A program made the translations under genes and the position numbers. From JAHCHG01 sp041745765 (GTDB taxonomy: Bacteria > Acidobacteriota > Blastocatellia > Pyrinomonadales > Pyrinomonadaceae): DNA of 47,439 bases. This document shows, piece by piece, positions 16,271-23,566 of the stretch. Location of the stretch: positions 1-47,439 of the forward strand of contig JBGTIH010000086.1 in NCBI GenBank assembly GCA_041745765.1, read 5' to 3'. The notes under the pieces were generated by a model, which was given only the letters and a program-made list of their open reading frames with translations, searched no databases and was not told the origin of the DNA. The stretch's first letter is position 1; every line of letters starts with the position of its first letter.

Positions 16271-16993
16271 TTAAACGGTGCGGGCGATGGTTAAAACAAA
16301 AACTTTGCTTGCGCCTTTTTTCTTTAGTTCCTTAGCACAGGCGGAAACGGTCGCGCCGGAGGTGAAAACGTCGTCAATCAGCAGAATAATTTTGCCTTCG
16401 ATCAGATTTTTGCGTTTTACTTCAAAGGCATTTTTGACAGTTAATTCGCGTCCTTTTTTGTCCATTCCGGCGCGGTGAACGGGAGTATGAATTTTGCGTA
16501 CAAGACTGATTTTATCAAGCGTTAAAGCATTATTTCGGCTTAAAGATTCGGCTAAAACTTCGGCTTGATTAAAACCGCGTTCAAGTCTTCGTTTTGCCGA
16601 AAGCGGAACGGGAATGATAATTTCCGCCTCTTGAAAACCGCAATTTTCAAAACGTGAAATAACGATTTTTTTTAGTTTTCGAGAAATAAAAGGTTCGCGT
16701 TTGAGATGTAAAACAGAAGCTGAAAGAGCGTGTTCATAAAGTCCGGCGGCAGCGGCGCGGTCGTAAAAATGTTCGTCGCACGTATGGCAAAAGGTTTGAA
16801 AATCAATCGGTTTTTCGCTTAGAAAAGCTCCGCATTTATGACACAAGGTTTCTTTGCCCTTAAAAATACGAGCTTTTTTCCAGCACGAGGCACAGGCAAT
16901 TCCGTCGGCTGAGTTTTCGACACTATTTTCGCAAATTTGACAGGCTTGAGGATAAGCCAAAGTTAAGAGAGAATCGGCAATCTTTCGCAACAT
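16271..16993 (-). CDS. comF: ComF family phosphoribosyltransferase-like protein
   Basis: A 240-residue protein of normal length for ComF/GntX relatives. The N-terminus has the zinc-binding cysteine pattern CQIC...CASCW...CHKC...CHTC within about 75 residues. The C-terminus is a type I phosphoribosyltransferase fold with the PRPP loop LLIDDVFTSGATVSAC, and the segment RGFNQAEVLAESLS is typical of the family. Members are needed for DNA uptake in naturally competent bacteria, but the family is wider than competence and no other com gene is in the window. It follows the dksA-like gene on the same strand with a spacer of about 145 bases. Confidence 0.85.
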   Translation of the reverse strand: MLRKIADSLLTLAYPQACQICENSVENSADGIACASCWKKARIFKGKETLCHKCGAFLSEKPIDFQTFCHTCDEHFYDRAAAAGLYEHALSASVLHLKREPFISRKLKKIVISRFENCGFQEAEIIIPVPLSAKRRLERGFNQAEVLAESLSRNNALTLDKISLVRKIHTPVHRAGMDKKGRELTVKNAFEVKRKNLIEGKIILLIDDVFTSGATVSACAKELKKKGASKVFVLTIARTV

Positions 16994-17009
16994 TTTGTGA
17001 AAGTAACAG

Positions 17010-17131
17010 GTGAAAAATGAAAAGTGAATTTTTTTGCCGAAAATACAAAGCTTTCTGATTAAGACTTTTAAATCAAAGTACTATGCACTAAAAGCGACGG
17101 TTAAAAAATATCAAATCTCACTTTTCACTTT
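17010..17131. repeat. Split heptamer array between comF and dksA-like genes
   Basis: GTGAAAA, ATGAAAA and GTGAATT occupy 17010-17030. The reverse-oriented TCACTTT, TCACTTT occupy 17118-17131, ending 8 bases before the dksA-like stop codon. The arms can pair across about 90 bases, so the spacer between two co-directional minus-strand genes can fold into a hairpin. Confidence 0.65.
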
Positions 17132-17138
17132 TAAAGAT

Positions 17139-17492
17139 TTAGTCTTCGTCAAGCAAACCTTGTTCCTGCAATTCCTGACATTTCAAGCAAAAACGCGCCC
17201 ACGGCACGGCGTTGAGTCGCAACGCATTTATTTCCTGTTCGCAGTTTTGACATAAACCATATTCATCATCATCAATCCGTACTAAAGCCTCATTGATCAA
17301 AACCAGTTGACGGCTGTCGTTTTCGGAAACCGCCATCATTACATTTTTTGAATAATTTTTAACAGCCAAATCTACCGGATCGGGCGTTTCGGAATCATCA
17401 ATCGAAAGATTTGAGCCTCTCAATTTGGCGATCAGAAGTTCGCGTTCGGCGATTAATTTTTCTTTGATTTCTTCTAAGTTGATTTCGTTCAT
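17139..17492 (-). CDS. TraR/DksA family zinc-finger protein
   Basis: A 117-residue protein with an N-terminal helical hairpin (EEIKEKLIAERELLIAKL) and a C-terminal four-cysteine zinc finger: Cys81, Cys84, Cys102 and Cys105 (CQNC...CLKC). Such proteins bind the secondary channel of RNA polymerase and tune transcription initiation, often with ppGpp. The coiled-coil tip lacks the classical DksA Asp-Ala pair in the expected form but has DSETPDPVD, so the acidic tip is roughly present. Its ATG overlaps the rlmH stop by four bases (ATGA), so the two are translationally coupled. Confidence 0.82.
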   Translation of the reverse strand: MNEINLEEIKEKLIAERELLIAKLRGSNLSIDDSETPDPVDLAVKNYSKNVMMAVSENDSRQLVLINEALVRIDDDEYGLCQNCEQEINALRLNAVPWARFCLKCQELQEQGLLDED

Positions 17493-17941
17493 TTTTGATA
17501 TGGAAACCCTTTAATAATAGTATATGCGCGATAAATTTGTTCAATCAGCAAGACTCGCGCCATCTCGTGTGTAAAAGTTAAATCGGATAAAGATAAACTA
17601 AAATCCGCCCGTTTGGCAACTTCGGAAGAAAGACCATCCGCGCCGCCGATGACAAAGGCGATTTCTTTTAATCCGCGATTTTGCCATTTTACGACTTCAT
17701 TGGCAAATTCGTGCGACGAAATCGCTTTCCCTTTTACATCCAACAAACAGACGAAACTGCTCTGATGCAGCTTTTCAAGAATTCGTTTGCCCTCAATTTC
17801 TTTTGTTTCGTGCGCCGAACTGTCTTTAACTTCCGTAATTTCAAACTTTACAAAATACGAAAGACGCTGCAAATATTCTTCCTGCAACGCCCGCCATTTT
17901 TTATCTTTTGTCTTACCGATCCAAATAAAGCGAAAGTGCAT
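17489..17941 (-). CDS. rlmH: 23S rRNA pseudouridine-1915 N3-methyltransferase
   Basis: A 150-residue SPOUT methyltransferase, the normal size for RlmH. Visible are the opening MHFRFIWIGKTKDKKW, the SAM-binding knot FVIGGADGLS, and the terminal LIEQIYRAYTIIKGFPYQK, which matches the family ending. It methylates pseudouridine 1915 in helix 69 of 23S rRNA. A frame runs 38 codons further upstream into a spacer, but the homologous start is the ATG at 17941. It is the first gene of a coupled pair with the DksA-like gene. Confidence 0.92.
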   Translation of the reverse strand: MHFRFIWIGKTKDKKWRALQEEYLQRLSYFVKFEITEVKDSSAHETKEIEGKRILEKLHQSSFVCLLDVKGKAISSHEFANEVVKWQNRGLKEIAFVIGGADGLSSEVAKRADFSLSLSDLTFTHEMARVLLIEQIYRAYTIIKGFPYQK

Positions 17942-18008
17942 AAGAAGAGAGATTCTATACGCCGGATTAAAATTATGCAACAGGTTATTGAGTAAAAATG
18001 ATTTAAGT

Positions 18009-18144
18009 CGGGAGCGCAGGTATCCTTGCCTGCGTGTGAAGTAGGTCGGGCGCAATAAAGCGTTTGCATAGAATAAAGCTTATGAATCGAAATAATTTTC
18101 GCGCCGCTTTGGGAGGCGGTCAGGCAGAGATGCCTGCGCTCCCG
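18009..18144. repeat. 136-bp inverted-repeat element (GGGAGCGCAGG type)
   Basis: The terminal arms CGGGAGCGCAGG (18009-18020) and 18133-18144 are perfect complements. Each arm also carries its own small hairpin: GCAGG...CCTGC on the left and CAGGCA-GAGA-TGCCTG on the right. It lies upstream of rlmH and ends one base before the stop codon of the cupin-like gene. No coding frame is convincing. Confidence 0.75.
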
Positions 18145-18145
18145 G

Positions 18146-19417
18146 CTAAACTAAAAGCGGCTGAAAAATTACTGATTCTTTTATATTTTCCGATTTTTCG
18201 TTTAATTTTTCCGATAATTCTTCGATGTTCTCGTTCGGATATTCCGCGCTGAAAGCCTCGCGCATTTCATCGTCGGACTTCCCTTCTAAGAAACATTCGA
18301 GGATAAATAAATCCAGATCGCCGAAATCCGCGATGCCTAAAGCGTTCGGAATATTAAGCCCTAAAACGCGCGTATTTGCCAGATCAAACGACCAATCCAA
18401 AACTTTATCAACCGGATTTTTTTGCGGAAAACGCTCCTTTATCAAATTCAAAATCGCTTCTCTGCTTTCGACGTTCATCAGAAGCGCGAGAAAAAAACGG
18501 TGTTCCGCGTCGGTAATAAAACCGCGTCTTTTCACAATTTCGCCGACTTTATCCTGATGCGCGAAAACCTTCGGGAAAATTTCCGCGCGTTCGCCGTGTT
18601 TTGCTCTGACGATAGTTAAAAATGATTCAAAACGATCTTTCGGCGCGTCCAGATTAAACATCTTATCGAGTTGATTTTGCTGCAAAAAATGCCTGACATT
18701 GGAAAGAATCAAAAACGTCGTCTGAAAATCGCTTTTTTTGAGAAGTTCGGCGACAAATTTATCGGTTTCAGGATGTTTTGCGCGAAAAAGCGCACTCAAA
18801 CATTGATTTTTTTTGATCGTATTGGCTTCTTCAAAAAACGGGTCAATCGCCAGAAAAGGTTTGTGATAGGAAAACTGCGGCAGATGAAGCGGGCTTTTAT
18901 GCGTGCGGACGACGATCGTCGCCGAAGGCTGTTCGAGATGAAAAAGCCCGTGAATATATTGTCTGCCGGCAAGAATTTTCTGCACGTCGCCCGTTTCGAG
19001 CAGTTCGCAGAGTTTCAAATTCATCTCGCCGATCTCTGTAAAAGCATTGATCTTTTCCTGAACGTCGAATTCATACCAACTGTGAATGCTCGCGCCGAGC
19101 AGAACCTGAAACGCGCCGCAAAACGCATGCTGATGCACGGCGGTCGTGCCTTCGAGCCAGAAATAAACATCAATATGAAAACGCGGGCTGTTATAAACGG
19201 TAATTGGCGGGTCGCCGAAATTTCCGCGTAAATCTCTTTGTTCCGGCAAATGAGTTTGATCTAAAGTCCATTCGATAACTTCCCACGCCGAAACTTTTTC
19301 GGGCAGATTCACTTCAATCAAAGCATCAGCGGCGATTTGCGGAAAATCGTCTTCCGCATAATTTTTATCGCGCCAGATATTCTCCACCGCTTCGCCGAGT
19401 TTCTTAAATTGTTCCAT
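18146..19417 (-). CDS. Cupin-like protein of unknown function
   Basis: A 423-residue cytosolic protein with no signal peptide. Residues about 95-185 look like a cupin barrel: FHIDVYFWLEGTTAVHQHAF gives a His-x-His pair after a hydrophobic strand, and HGLFHLEQPSATIVVRTH could supply the second metal motif. The remainder is helical and charged, without a recognised domain, and contains a DAEHRFFLALLMNV segment. A metal-dependent role is an inference from the histidines; no substrate can be named. It is the last gene of a minus-strand run panD, membrane protein, cupin (spacings 2 and 6 bases), so co-transcription is likely. Confidence 0.6.
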   Translation of the reverse strand: MEQFKKLGEAVENIWRDKNYAEDDFPQIAADALIEVNLPEKVSAWEVIEWTLDQTHLPEQRDLRGNFGDPPITVYNSPRFHIDVYFWLEGTTAVHQHAFCGAFQVLLGASIHSWYEFDVQEKINAFTEIGEMNLKLCELLETGDVQKILAGRQYIHGLFHLEQPSATIVVRTHKSPLHLPQFSYHKPFLAIDPFFEEANTIKKNQCLSALFRAKHPETDKFVAELLKKSDFQTTFLILSNVRHFLQQNQLDKMFNLDAPKDRFESFLTIVRAKHGERAEIFPKVFAHQDKVGEIVKRRGFITDAEHRFFLALLMNVESREAILNLIKERFPQKNPVDKVLDWSFDLANTRVLGLNIPNALGIADFGDLDLFILECFLEGKSDDEMREAFSAEYPNENIEELSEKLNEKSENIKESVIFQPLLV

Positions 19418-19423
19418 AGAAAT

Positions 19424-19780
19424 TTAACCTTTCAAGTTAAAATCTGACGGCGGTGAGGGAGGCAAATCAAAGTCTTCCGGCACTTTGGCAAGATATCGCA
19501 AAATAAGAAAACTCACACCGAGACTTAAAAATATACAGACAATTGTAATTGTTACAATTGGAATACTTTCTTCGATTATTTCTATCGAACTTCCGCTGAA
19601 AGCCGCGATAATAGCGATGAGAATAACTATAAAAATCGGTAAAATTATTTGAATACCGATTCCGGTAAAGAAAGTAATTACTGCCCAGCCAATTCCATTA
19701 CGTCCGTTTTCATTGGCAGTTTTATAAGCAAATACCGTGAATACAATTAAAAGAATGAACCCGAAAAGGAATATCAGCAT
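19424..19780 (-). CDS. Small membrane protein, unknown
   Basis: A 118-residue protein with three hydrophobic segments: residues about 1-19, 28-62 (long, possibly two passes) and 72-95. A short proline-rich cytosolic or external tail (FDLPPSPPSDFNLKG) follows. No family was recognised. It starts 2 bases after the panD stop and ends 6 bases before the cupin-like gene, so the three genes are probably one transcript. Confidence 0.65.
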   Translation of the reverse strand: MLIFLFGFILLIVFTVFAYKTANENGRNGIGWAVITFFTGIGIQIILPIFIVILIAIIAAFSGSSIEIIEESIPIVTITIVCIFLSLGVSFLILRYLAKVPEDFDLPPSPPSDFNLKG

Positions 19781-19782
19781 AT

Positions 19783-20124
19783 TTAGAGGTACCTCACAAA
19801 TTTATTTTCCTGATCAACCAGAATAATTTTCTGCTCGACAGTTTTTTCGGCAAGTTCGAAAGCCATTATGATGATTTCCTCGCCTTTTTTGATAACGTGC
19901 GCCGCCGCGCCGTTCATACAAATTGTCCCCGAACCCGGTTCGCCGTAAATGACGTAGGTTTCGAGCCGTCCGCCGCTCGTGTTGCTCGTAACAAGAACTT
20001 TTTCGCCTTCGAGCAGGTCAACTTTCTCGCACAAATCGCGGTCAAGAGTGATGCTTCCTATATAATTGACATCGGCTTGAGTTACGGTCGCTTTGTGAAT
20101 TTTGGCGTGCAGAAACCAGCGCAT
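19783..20124 (-). CDS. panD: Aspartate 1-decarboxylase
   Basis: A 113-residue protein matching PanD length. The self-cleavage site is Gly23-Ser24 in NYIGSITLD; Ser24 would become the pyruvoyl group. The ETYVI and GTICMNGAAAHVIKKGE segments match the family active site and core. The enzyme makes beta-alanine from aspartate for pantothenate and coenzyme A synthesis. No other pan gene is in the window. The start has no clear ribosome binding site. Upstream lies an inverted-repeat element. Confidence 0.93.
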   Translation of the reverse strand: MRWFLHAKIHKATVTQADVNYIGSITLDRDLCEKVDLLEGEKVLVTSNTSGGRLETYVIYGEPGSGTICMNGAAAHVIKKGEEIIIMAFELAEKTVEQKIILVDQENKFVRYL

Positions 20125-20188
20125 AATATTTTAACAGTTTTAAAACGAAAATGAAGTATAGCAAGAATAGATTAAAAATTAAGAGCGA

Positions 20189-20267
20189 GTTTGGAGTCAA
20201 CGCTTTAGCGTGCCTTTCGCCAGCGAAGCGCGGCGGAAAAAGCCGCCTTAAGGCGTGCGCTCCAAAC
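20189..20267. repeat. 79-bp inverted-repeat element, family with 33228-33303
   Basis: The ends GTTTGGAG (20189-20196) and CTCCAAAC (20260-20267) are perfect complements. Inside are a CGCTTTAGCG hairpin, a 19-base word starting CGCCAGCGAAGCG (20218-20236) and a GCCTTAAGGC palindrome. The ACGCTTTAGCGTG word, a 5-base gap and the 19-base word recur exactly in the element at 33228, though the terminal arms differ. Confidence 0.8.
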
Positions 20268-20276
20268 ATAAAAAAC

Positions 20277-20759
20277 TTAAAACTCTTCAAATTTCGGTTT
20301 TGCGTTGCTCGTTTTTTTATAAGTTCCTTGAGCAGTAACATTATTACCGAACCCGCAGGAAACGCCCAAACTCTCCTGTAAAACCTTGATTTCGCCCGTT
20401 TTGGTGAATTTTATGATGATCCGGCAATCTTCGCTGCCGTATTCGTTTTTCGCCGTATAGACGGCTGTATCGCCCTCGATGTCGGCTTCTCCGATGACAT
20501 TTCCGATATTGACCATCATTTCGCCGTTCTGCATCGTGTATGGATAAACGAGATCGAATTGAATCTTTAATTTTCCTTTGCCGAGCGCGAGAATCTTGAT
20601 TTCGTTGGAAAATACTTTAAACTTTCCGCCGAATTTAAACCGAAAAGTTCCGTTGACTTCCTTTGCACTGACCGCTTTTCTGCCTTGCGCGTGCGCCTCA
20701 AAACCCGTAAATCCGATAAATGCCAGAAGAAAGACCGGAATCAAAATCTTTTTTAACAT
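20277..20759 (-). CDS. Secreted protein, unknown
   Basis: A 160-residue protein with a signal peptide (LIPVFLLAFIGFTGFEAHAQ). The mature part is beta-rich, with alternating segments such as GTFRFKFGGKFKVFSNEIKI and IIIKFTKTGEIKVL, plus two cysteines (DCRIII, SCGFG). This looks like a small secreted beta-sandwich or lipocalin-like protein, but no family was recognised. It is the first gene upstream of panD on the same strand, separated from it by a repeat element. Confidence 0.6.
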   Translation of the reverse strand: MLKKILIPVFLLAFIGFTGFEAHAQGRKAVSAKEVNGTFRFKFGGKFKVFSNEIKILALGKGKLKIQFDLVYPYTMQNGEMMVNIGNVIGEADIEGDTAVYTAKNEYGSEDCRIIIKFTKTGEIKVLQESLGVSCGFGNNVTAQGTYKKTSNAKPKFEEF

Positions 20760-20849
20760 ATATTTTTACTGTTTCCTTTTAGTTACAAAATTTATCTGCT
20801 ATATTTTGCCTAATTCTTTTCAAAAAACAAACTAAAAAGGGAGATTTTT

Positions 20850-22442
20850 ATGGCAACTGCTGAAAATACTTCAAGCACACAAGACAAAAGTTTTTTCGGG
20901 CATCCGTCAGGACTGTCCACTCTTTTTTTCACGGAAATGTGGGAACGCTTTTCCTATTACGGCATTCGTCCGCTGCTCGTATTGTTTATGGCGGCGGCGA
21001 TGATGGACGGCGGTTTCGGATATGAACGCGGACAGGCTTCGGCGATTGTCGGAATCTACGGCGCGGGCGTTTATCTGGCGAGTTTGCCGGGCGGCTGGGT
21101 TGCCGACCGCCTTTTGGGTTTGCGGCGGGCTATTCTCTACGGCGCGATTTTTATTACCGCCGGACATTTCTCGATTGGAATATCGGCGTTTGCCGGCGGA
21201 CAGGTCGCATTTTTTCTCGGGCTTTTGCTGATCGTTATCGGCACGGGACTTTTGAAGCCGAATATTTCGGCAATCGTCGGCGATCTCTACCCGGAAGGCG
21301 GTGCGCGGCGCGACGCTGGATTCTCGATCTTTTATATGGGAATCAATATCGGCGCGCTTGCCGGTTTTCTCGTTACGGGTTATTTAGGCGAAGAAATCGG
21401 CTGGCATTGGGGATTCGGCGCGGCAGGTGTCGGAATGCTGATCGGTTTGATTATTTATGTCGTGCGGGCGCAAGCCACACTCGGCGACATCGGCAATGAA
21501 CCGACGAAACACGCCGATCCGGCAAAACAGGCAAAACAGGAAACCAATATAAAATTGATTCTTGCCGTCGGCGCGGCGTTGATCGCAGTTATTTTCGTGC
21601 TTGCTTCGACCGGAATAATCACGATTGACGCGCAGGTTATCGGGCAGTATATGACCTATTTTCTGCTCGGAATCGCCGTTCTTTATTTTGCGTATTTATT
21701 TATTTTGGGCGGTTTGAATTCGGATGAGAGAAAGCGTGTGCTGGTGATCGCCGTTTTGTTTGTCGCCGCCGCCGTTTTCTGGTCGGCGTTCGAGCAAGCA
21801 CCGACTTCGCTCAATCTTTTCGCCAAGGATTTCACCGAACGAACTTACGGCGGTTTCGTTGTTCCGGCAACGTGGTTTCAGTCAATCAACTCTTTGTTTA
21901 TCATCATGCTCGCACCCGTTTTTGCCGCTCTCTGGGTAAAACTCGGAAAGCGTGATCTGTCAAGCCCTTTGAAATTCGCGCTCGGTCTGCTGTTTGCCGG
22001 ACTCGGATTTTTCATAATGATTTTTGCCGCTAATTCGGTCGTCGAATCAAACGGCTTATTGAAAGTTTCGGCAATGTGGCTGACGGCTAGTTATTTATTC
22101 CAGACAATCGGCGAGCTTTGTCTCAGTCCGGTCGGTCTTTCGTCAATGACCAAACTAAGCCCGCGCCGCTATGTCGGGCAGGTGATGGGCATCTGGTTTC
22201 TCGCTTCGGCGGTCGGAAATCTGATCGGCGGTCTGGTCGGCGGAAATGTTGATCCCGAAAATCTCGAACAAATGCCGATTCTTTTCACATATACAACAAT
22301 TTCGCTCGTTGTTTCGGGAGTTGTGCTGGCTCTTCTCGCCATTCCGATCAGCCGGATGATGCGAAACGTCGAAGATGAACAAAGACCCGCAACCGATGAA
22401 GAAAAAGAAATTACGGAAGAAGTAACGACTACAAAAAAATAA
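20850..22442 (+). CDS. POT family proton-coupled oligopeptide transporter
   Basis: A 530-residue membrane protein with about 14 hydrophobic segments. The N-terminus has the POT signature FFTEMWERFSYYGIRPLL, including the ExxER proton-coupling motif. A second signature, FSIFYMGINIGALAGFLVTGYLGE, follows at about residue 155-180. The charged linker near residues 210-230 separates the two six-helix bundles. It imports di- or tripeptides with protons across the inner membrane. The start has AGGGAG at 20838-20843. Two strong terminators follow the gene. Confidence 0.92.
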   Translation: MATAENTSSTQDKSFFGHPSGLSTLFFTEMWERFSYYGIRPLLVLFMAAAMMDGGFGYERGQASAIVGIYGAGVYLASLPGGWVADRLLGLRRAILYGAIFITAGHFSIGISAFAGGQVAFFLGLLLIVIGTGLLKPNISAIVGDLYPEGGARRDAGFSIFYMGINIGALAGFLVTGYLGEEIGWHWGFGAAGVGMLIGLIIYVVRAQATLGDIGNEPTKHADPAKQAKQETNIKLILAVGAALIAVIFVLASTGIITIDAQVIGQYMTYFLLGIAVLYFAYLFILGGLNSDERKRVLVIAVLFVAAAVFWSAFEQAPTSLNLFAKDFTERTYGGFVVPATWFQSINSLFIIMLAPVFAALWVKLGKRDLSSPLKFALGLLFAGLGFFIMIFAANSVVESNGLLKVSAMWLTASYLFQTIGELCLSPVGLSSMTKLSPRRYVGQVMGIWFLASAVGNLIGGLVGGNVDPENLEQMPILFTYTTISLVVSGVVLALLAIPISRMMRNVEDEQRPATDEEKEITEEVTTTKK

Positions 22443-22473
22443 AGACTGAATTTGAAATTTTTCAAATTTAACT

Positions 22474-22505
22474 AAAAAAGCGTGAGGTAAAAATCACGCT
22501 TTTTT
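22474..22505 (+). terminator. Bidirectional intrinsic terminator
   Basis: A perfect 12-bp stem (22474-22485 with 22494-22505) has loop GGTAAAAA. The stem base is A6/T6, so a T run follows on both strands. It serves the POT gene and, from the other side, the NiCoT-like gene. Confidence 0.9.
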
Positions 22506-22510
22506 AAACT

Positions 22511-22568
22511 GATGCGCGGCATATATTATCGAAAAATGATATATGCCGCGCATCGCTTTTTTTATTTT
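22511..22568 (+). terminator. Second intrinsic terminator, 16-bp stem
   Basis: GATGCGCGGCATATAT (22511-22526) pairs perfectly with 22539-22554 around a 12-base loop. GC and then a run of eight T residues follow. The hairpin lies 5 bases after the first terminator, giving a tandem pair between two convergent genes. Confidence 0.88.
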
Positions 22569-22639
22569 GCCCGAAATCGTTTCCAGGCAATTTAACCTGA
22601 AGCATTTTTGTAAATCTACCGGACGGACTCATTTTTAAT

Positions 22640-23347
22640 CTACATCAATAATTTTTCATATATTATAAAGGCACCGACCGCCAGGCTGAAAATTCCGGCT
22701 AGACCAAGCAAGGATTTATTTAACATCTCGAATTTTCCGTCAGTCAGATGAAGCGGCAGACCGATCAATAAACTCATTATCATCATTCCGCCGATTGAAC
22801 CGATGCCGAAAATTAAAATATATGAAATAGCGACCAACGGCGAAGAAATTATCGGCACGATCAGAAGCATTAATCCTGCGCTTCCCGCCAGACCGTGAAT
22901 CATTCCGATAGCAATTGCGCGCGGACTGAAACGCATAAAATGGTGCGATTCTTCGCCCTTTTCGTTTTCGTGCCCGTGAATATGAATATGTTTGCGTCCG
23001 GCGTGTTCGTGCGTGTGAACGTGGATTTTTTCTTTTTGCCAGAGTTTGCGAAGCGCATTTAATCCTAAAAGCACGAGCATTCCGCCGACAATAGCTTCAA
23101 GCCGCGCTTCGACAGTTTCGGAAATCTGCAATTTTAGAAAAATTACCAGCGCACCGACGATTAAAAGCGAAAGCGTGTGACCTACGCCCCAGAATCCGCC
23201 GATGATCGTCGAACTGAAAACATTTTTCCGCTCGGCAACAATCGTCGAAACCGCCGCCAGATGATCGGCTTCGACGGCGTGTTTCAAACCGATGATAAAA
23301 CCGAAAATAAGTATCCCAATCGTTGATGTTTCGCGTGTAATTTCCAT
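22640..23347 (-). CDS. NiCoT/UreH-like metal transporter
   Basis: A membrane protein of about 235 residues. The early helix carries GLKHAVEADHLAAVSTIV, the H-x4-D-H metal-binding signature of nickel/cobalt transporters. A histidine-rich cytosolic loop (VHTHEHAGRKHIHIHGHENE) follows the third hydrophobic segment, and GMIHGLAGSAGLMLL starts the second half. Nickel or cobalt transport, or delivery to a metalloenzyme, is the family expectation; no urease or hydrogenase gene is in the window. A frame runs 19 codons upstream to 23404, but those codons fall in the inverted-repeat element at 23360, so MEITRETST at 23347 is preferred. Confidence 0.8.
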   Translation of the reverse strand: MEITRETSTIGILIFGFIIGLKHAVEADHLAAVSTIVAERKNVFSSTIIGGFWGVGHTLSLLIVGALVIFLKLQISETVEARLEAIVGGMLVLLGLNALRKLWQKEKIHVHTHEHAGRKHIHIHGHENEKGEESHHFMRFSPRAIAIGMIHGLAGSAGLMLLIVPIISSPLVAISYILIFGIGSIGGMMIMSLLIGLPLHLTDGKFEMLNKSLLGLAGIFSLAVGAFIIYEKLLM

Positions 23348-23359
23348 AAATATAAAAAT

Positions 23360-23449
23360 AATCAGTATAGCGAACGTTAGTGAGTCTGCTTCTAATGAAA
23401 ACAAGTTGATTGAACAGAATACTGCTCACTACCGTTCGCTACACTGATT
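23360..23449. repeat. 90-bp inverted-repeat element, MITE-like family 1
   Basis: The 25-bp arms at 23360-23384 and 23425-23449 match at 23 of 25 positions and carry AGCGAACG and TAGTGAG. The same terminal sequence frames a different core at 28928-29072. It lies just upstream of the NiCoT-like gene. Confidence 0.85.
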
Positions 23450-23530
23450 TCTCATTTAAAGATTAATATATATTGCAATCTAAAAACCCTCGTAACTTTC
23501 CGATTCAAAATAATTTAGTGGTTTTCTTAC

Positions 23531-23565
23531 ATTTTCCATTGTCCGTTTTTCATTTTGCATTGGTG
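23531..23565. repeat. Heptamer array abutting the nadB stop codon
   Basis: Five 7-bp units in register: ATTTTCC, ATTGTCC, GTTTTTC, ATTTTGC, ATTGGTG. The array ends one base from the nadB stop codon (23567-23569). It resembles the array inside nadB (23918-23987), which carries TCCATTT/TCCATTG units, the same repeat in another phase. Confidence 0.8.
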
Positions 23566-23566
23566 C

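Noticed and set aside
17942..18055. Longer start for rlmH at 18055
   Set aside because: The added 38 residues lie partly in a repeat element and RlmH proteins begin at the position corresponding to 17941.
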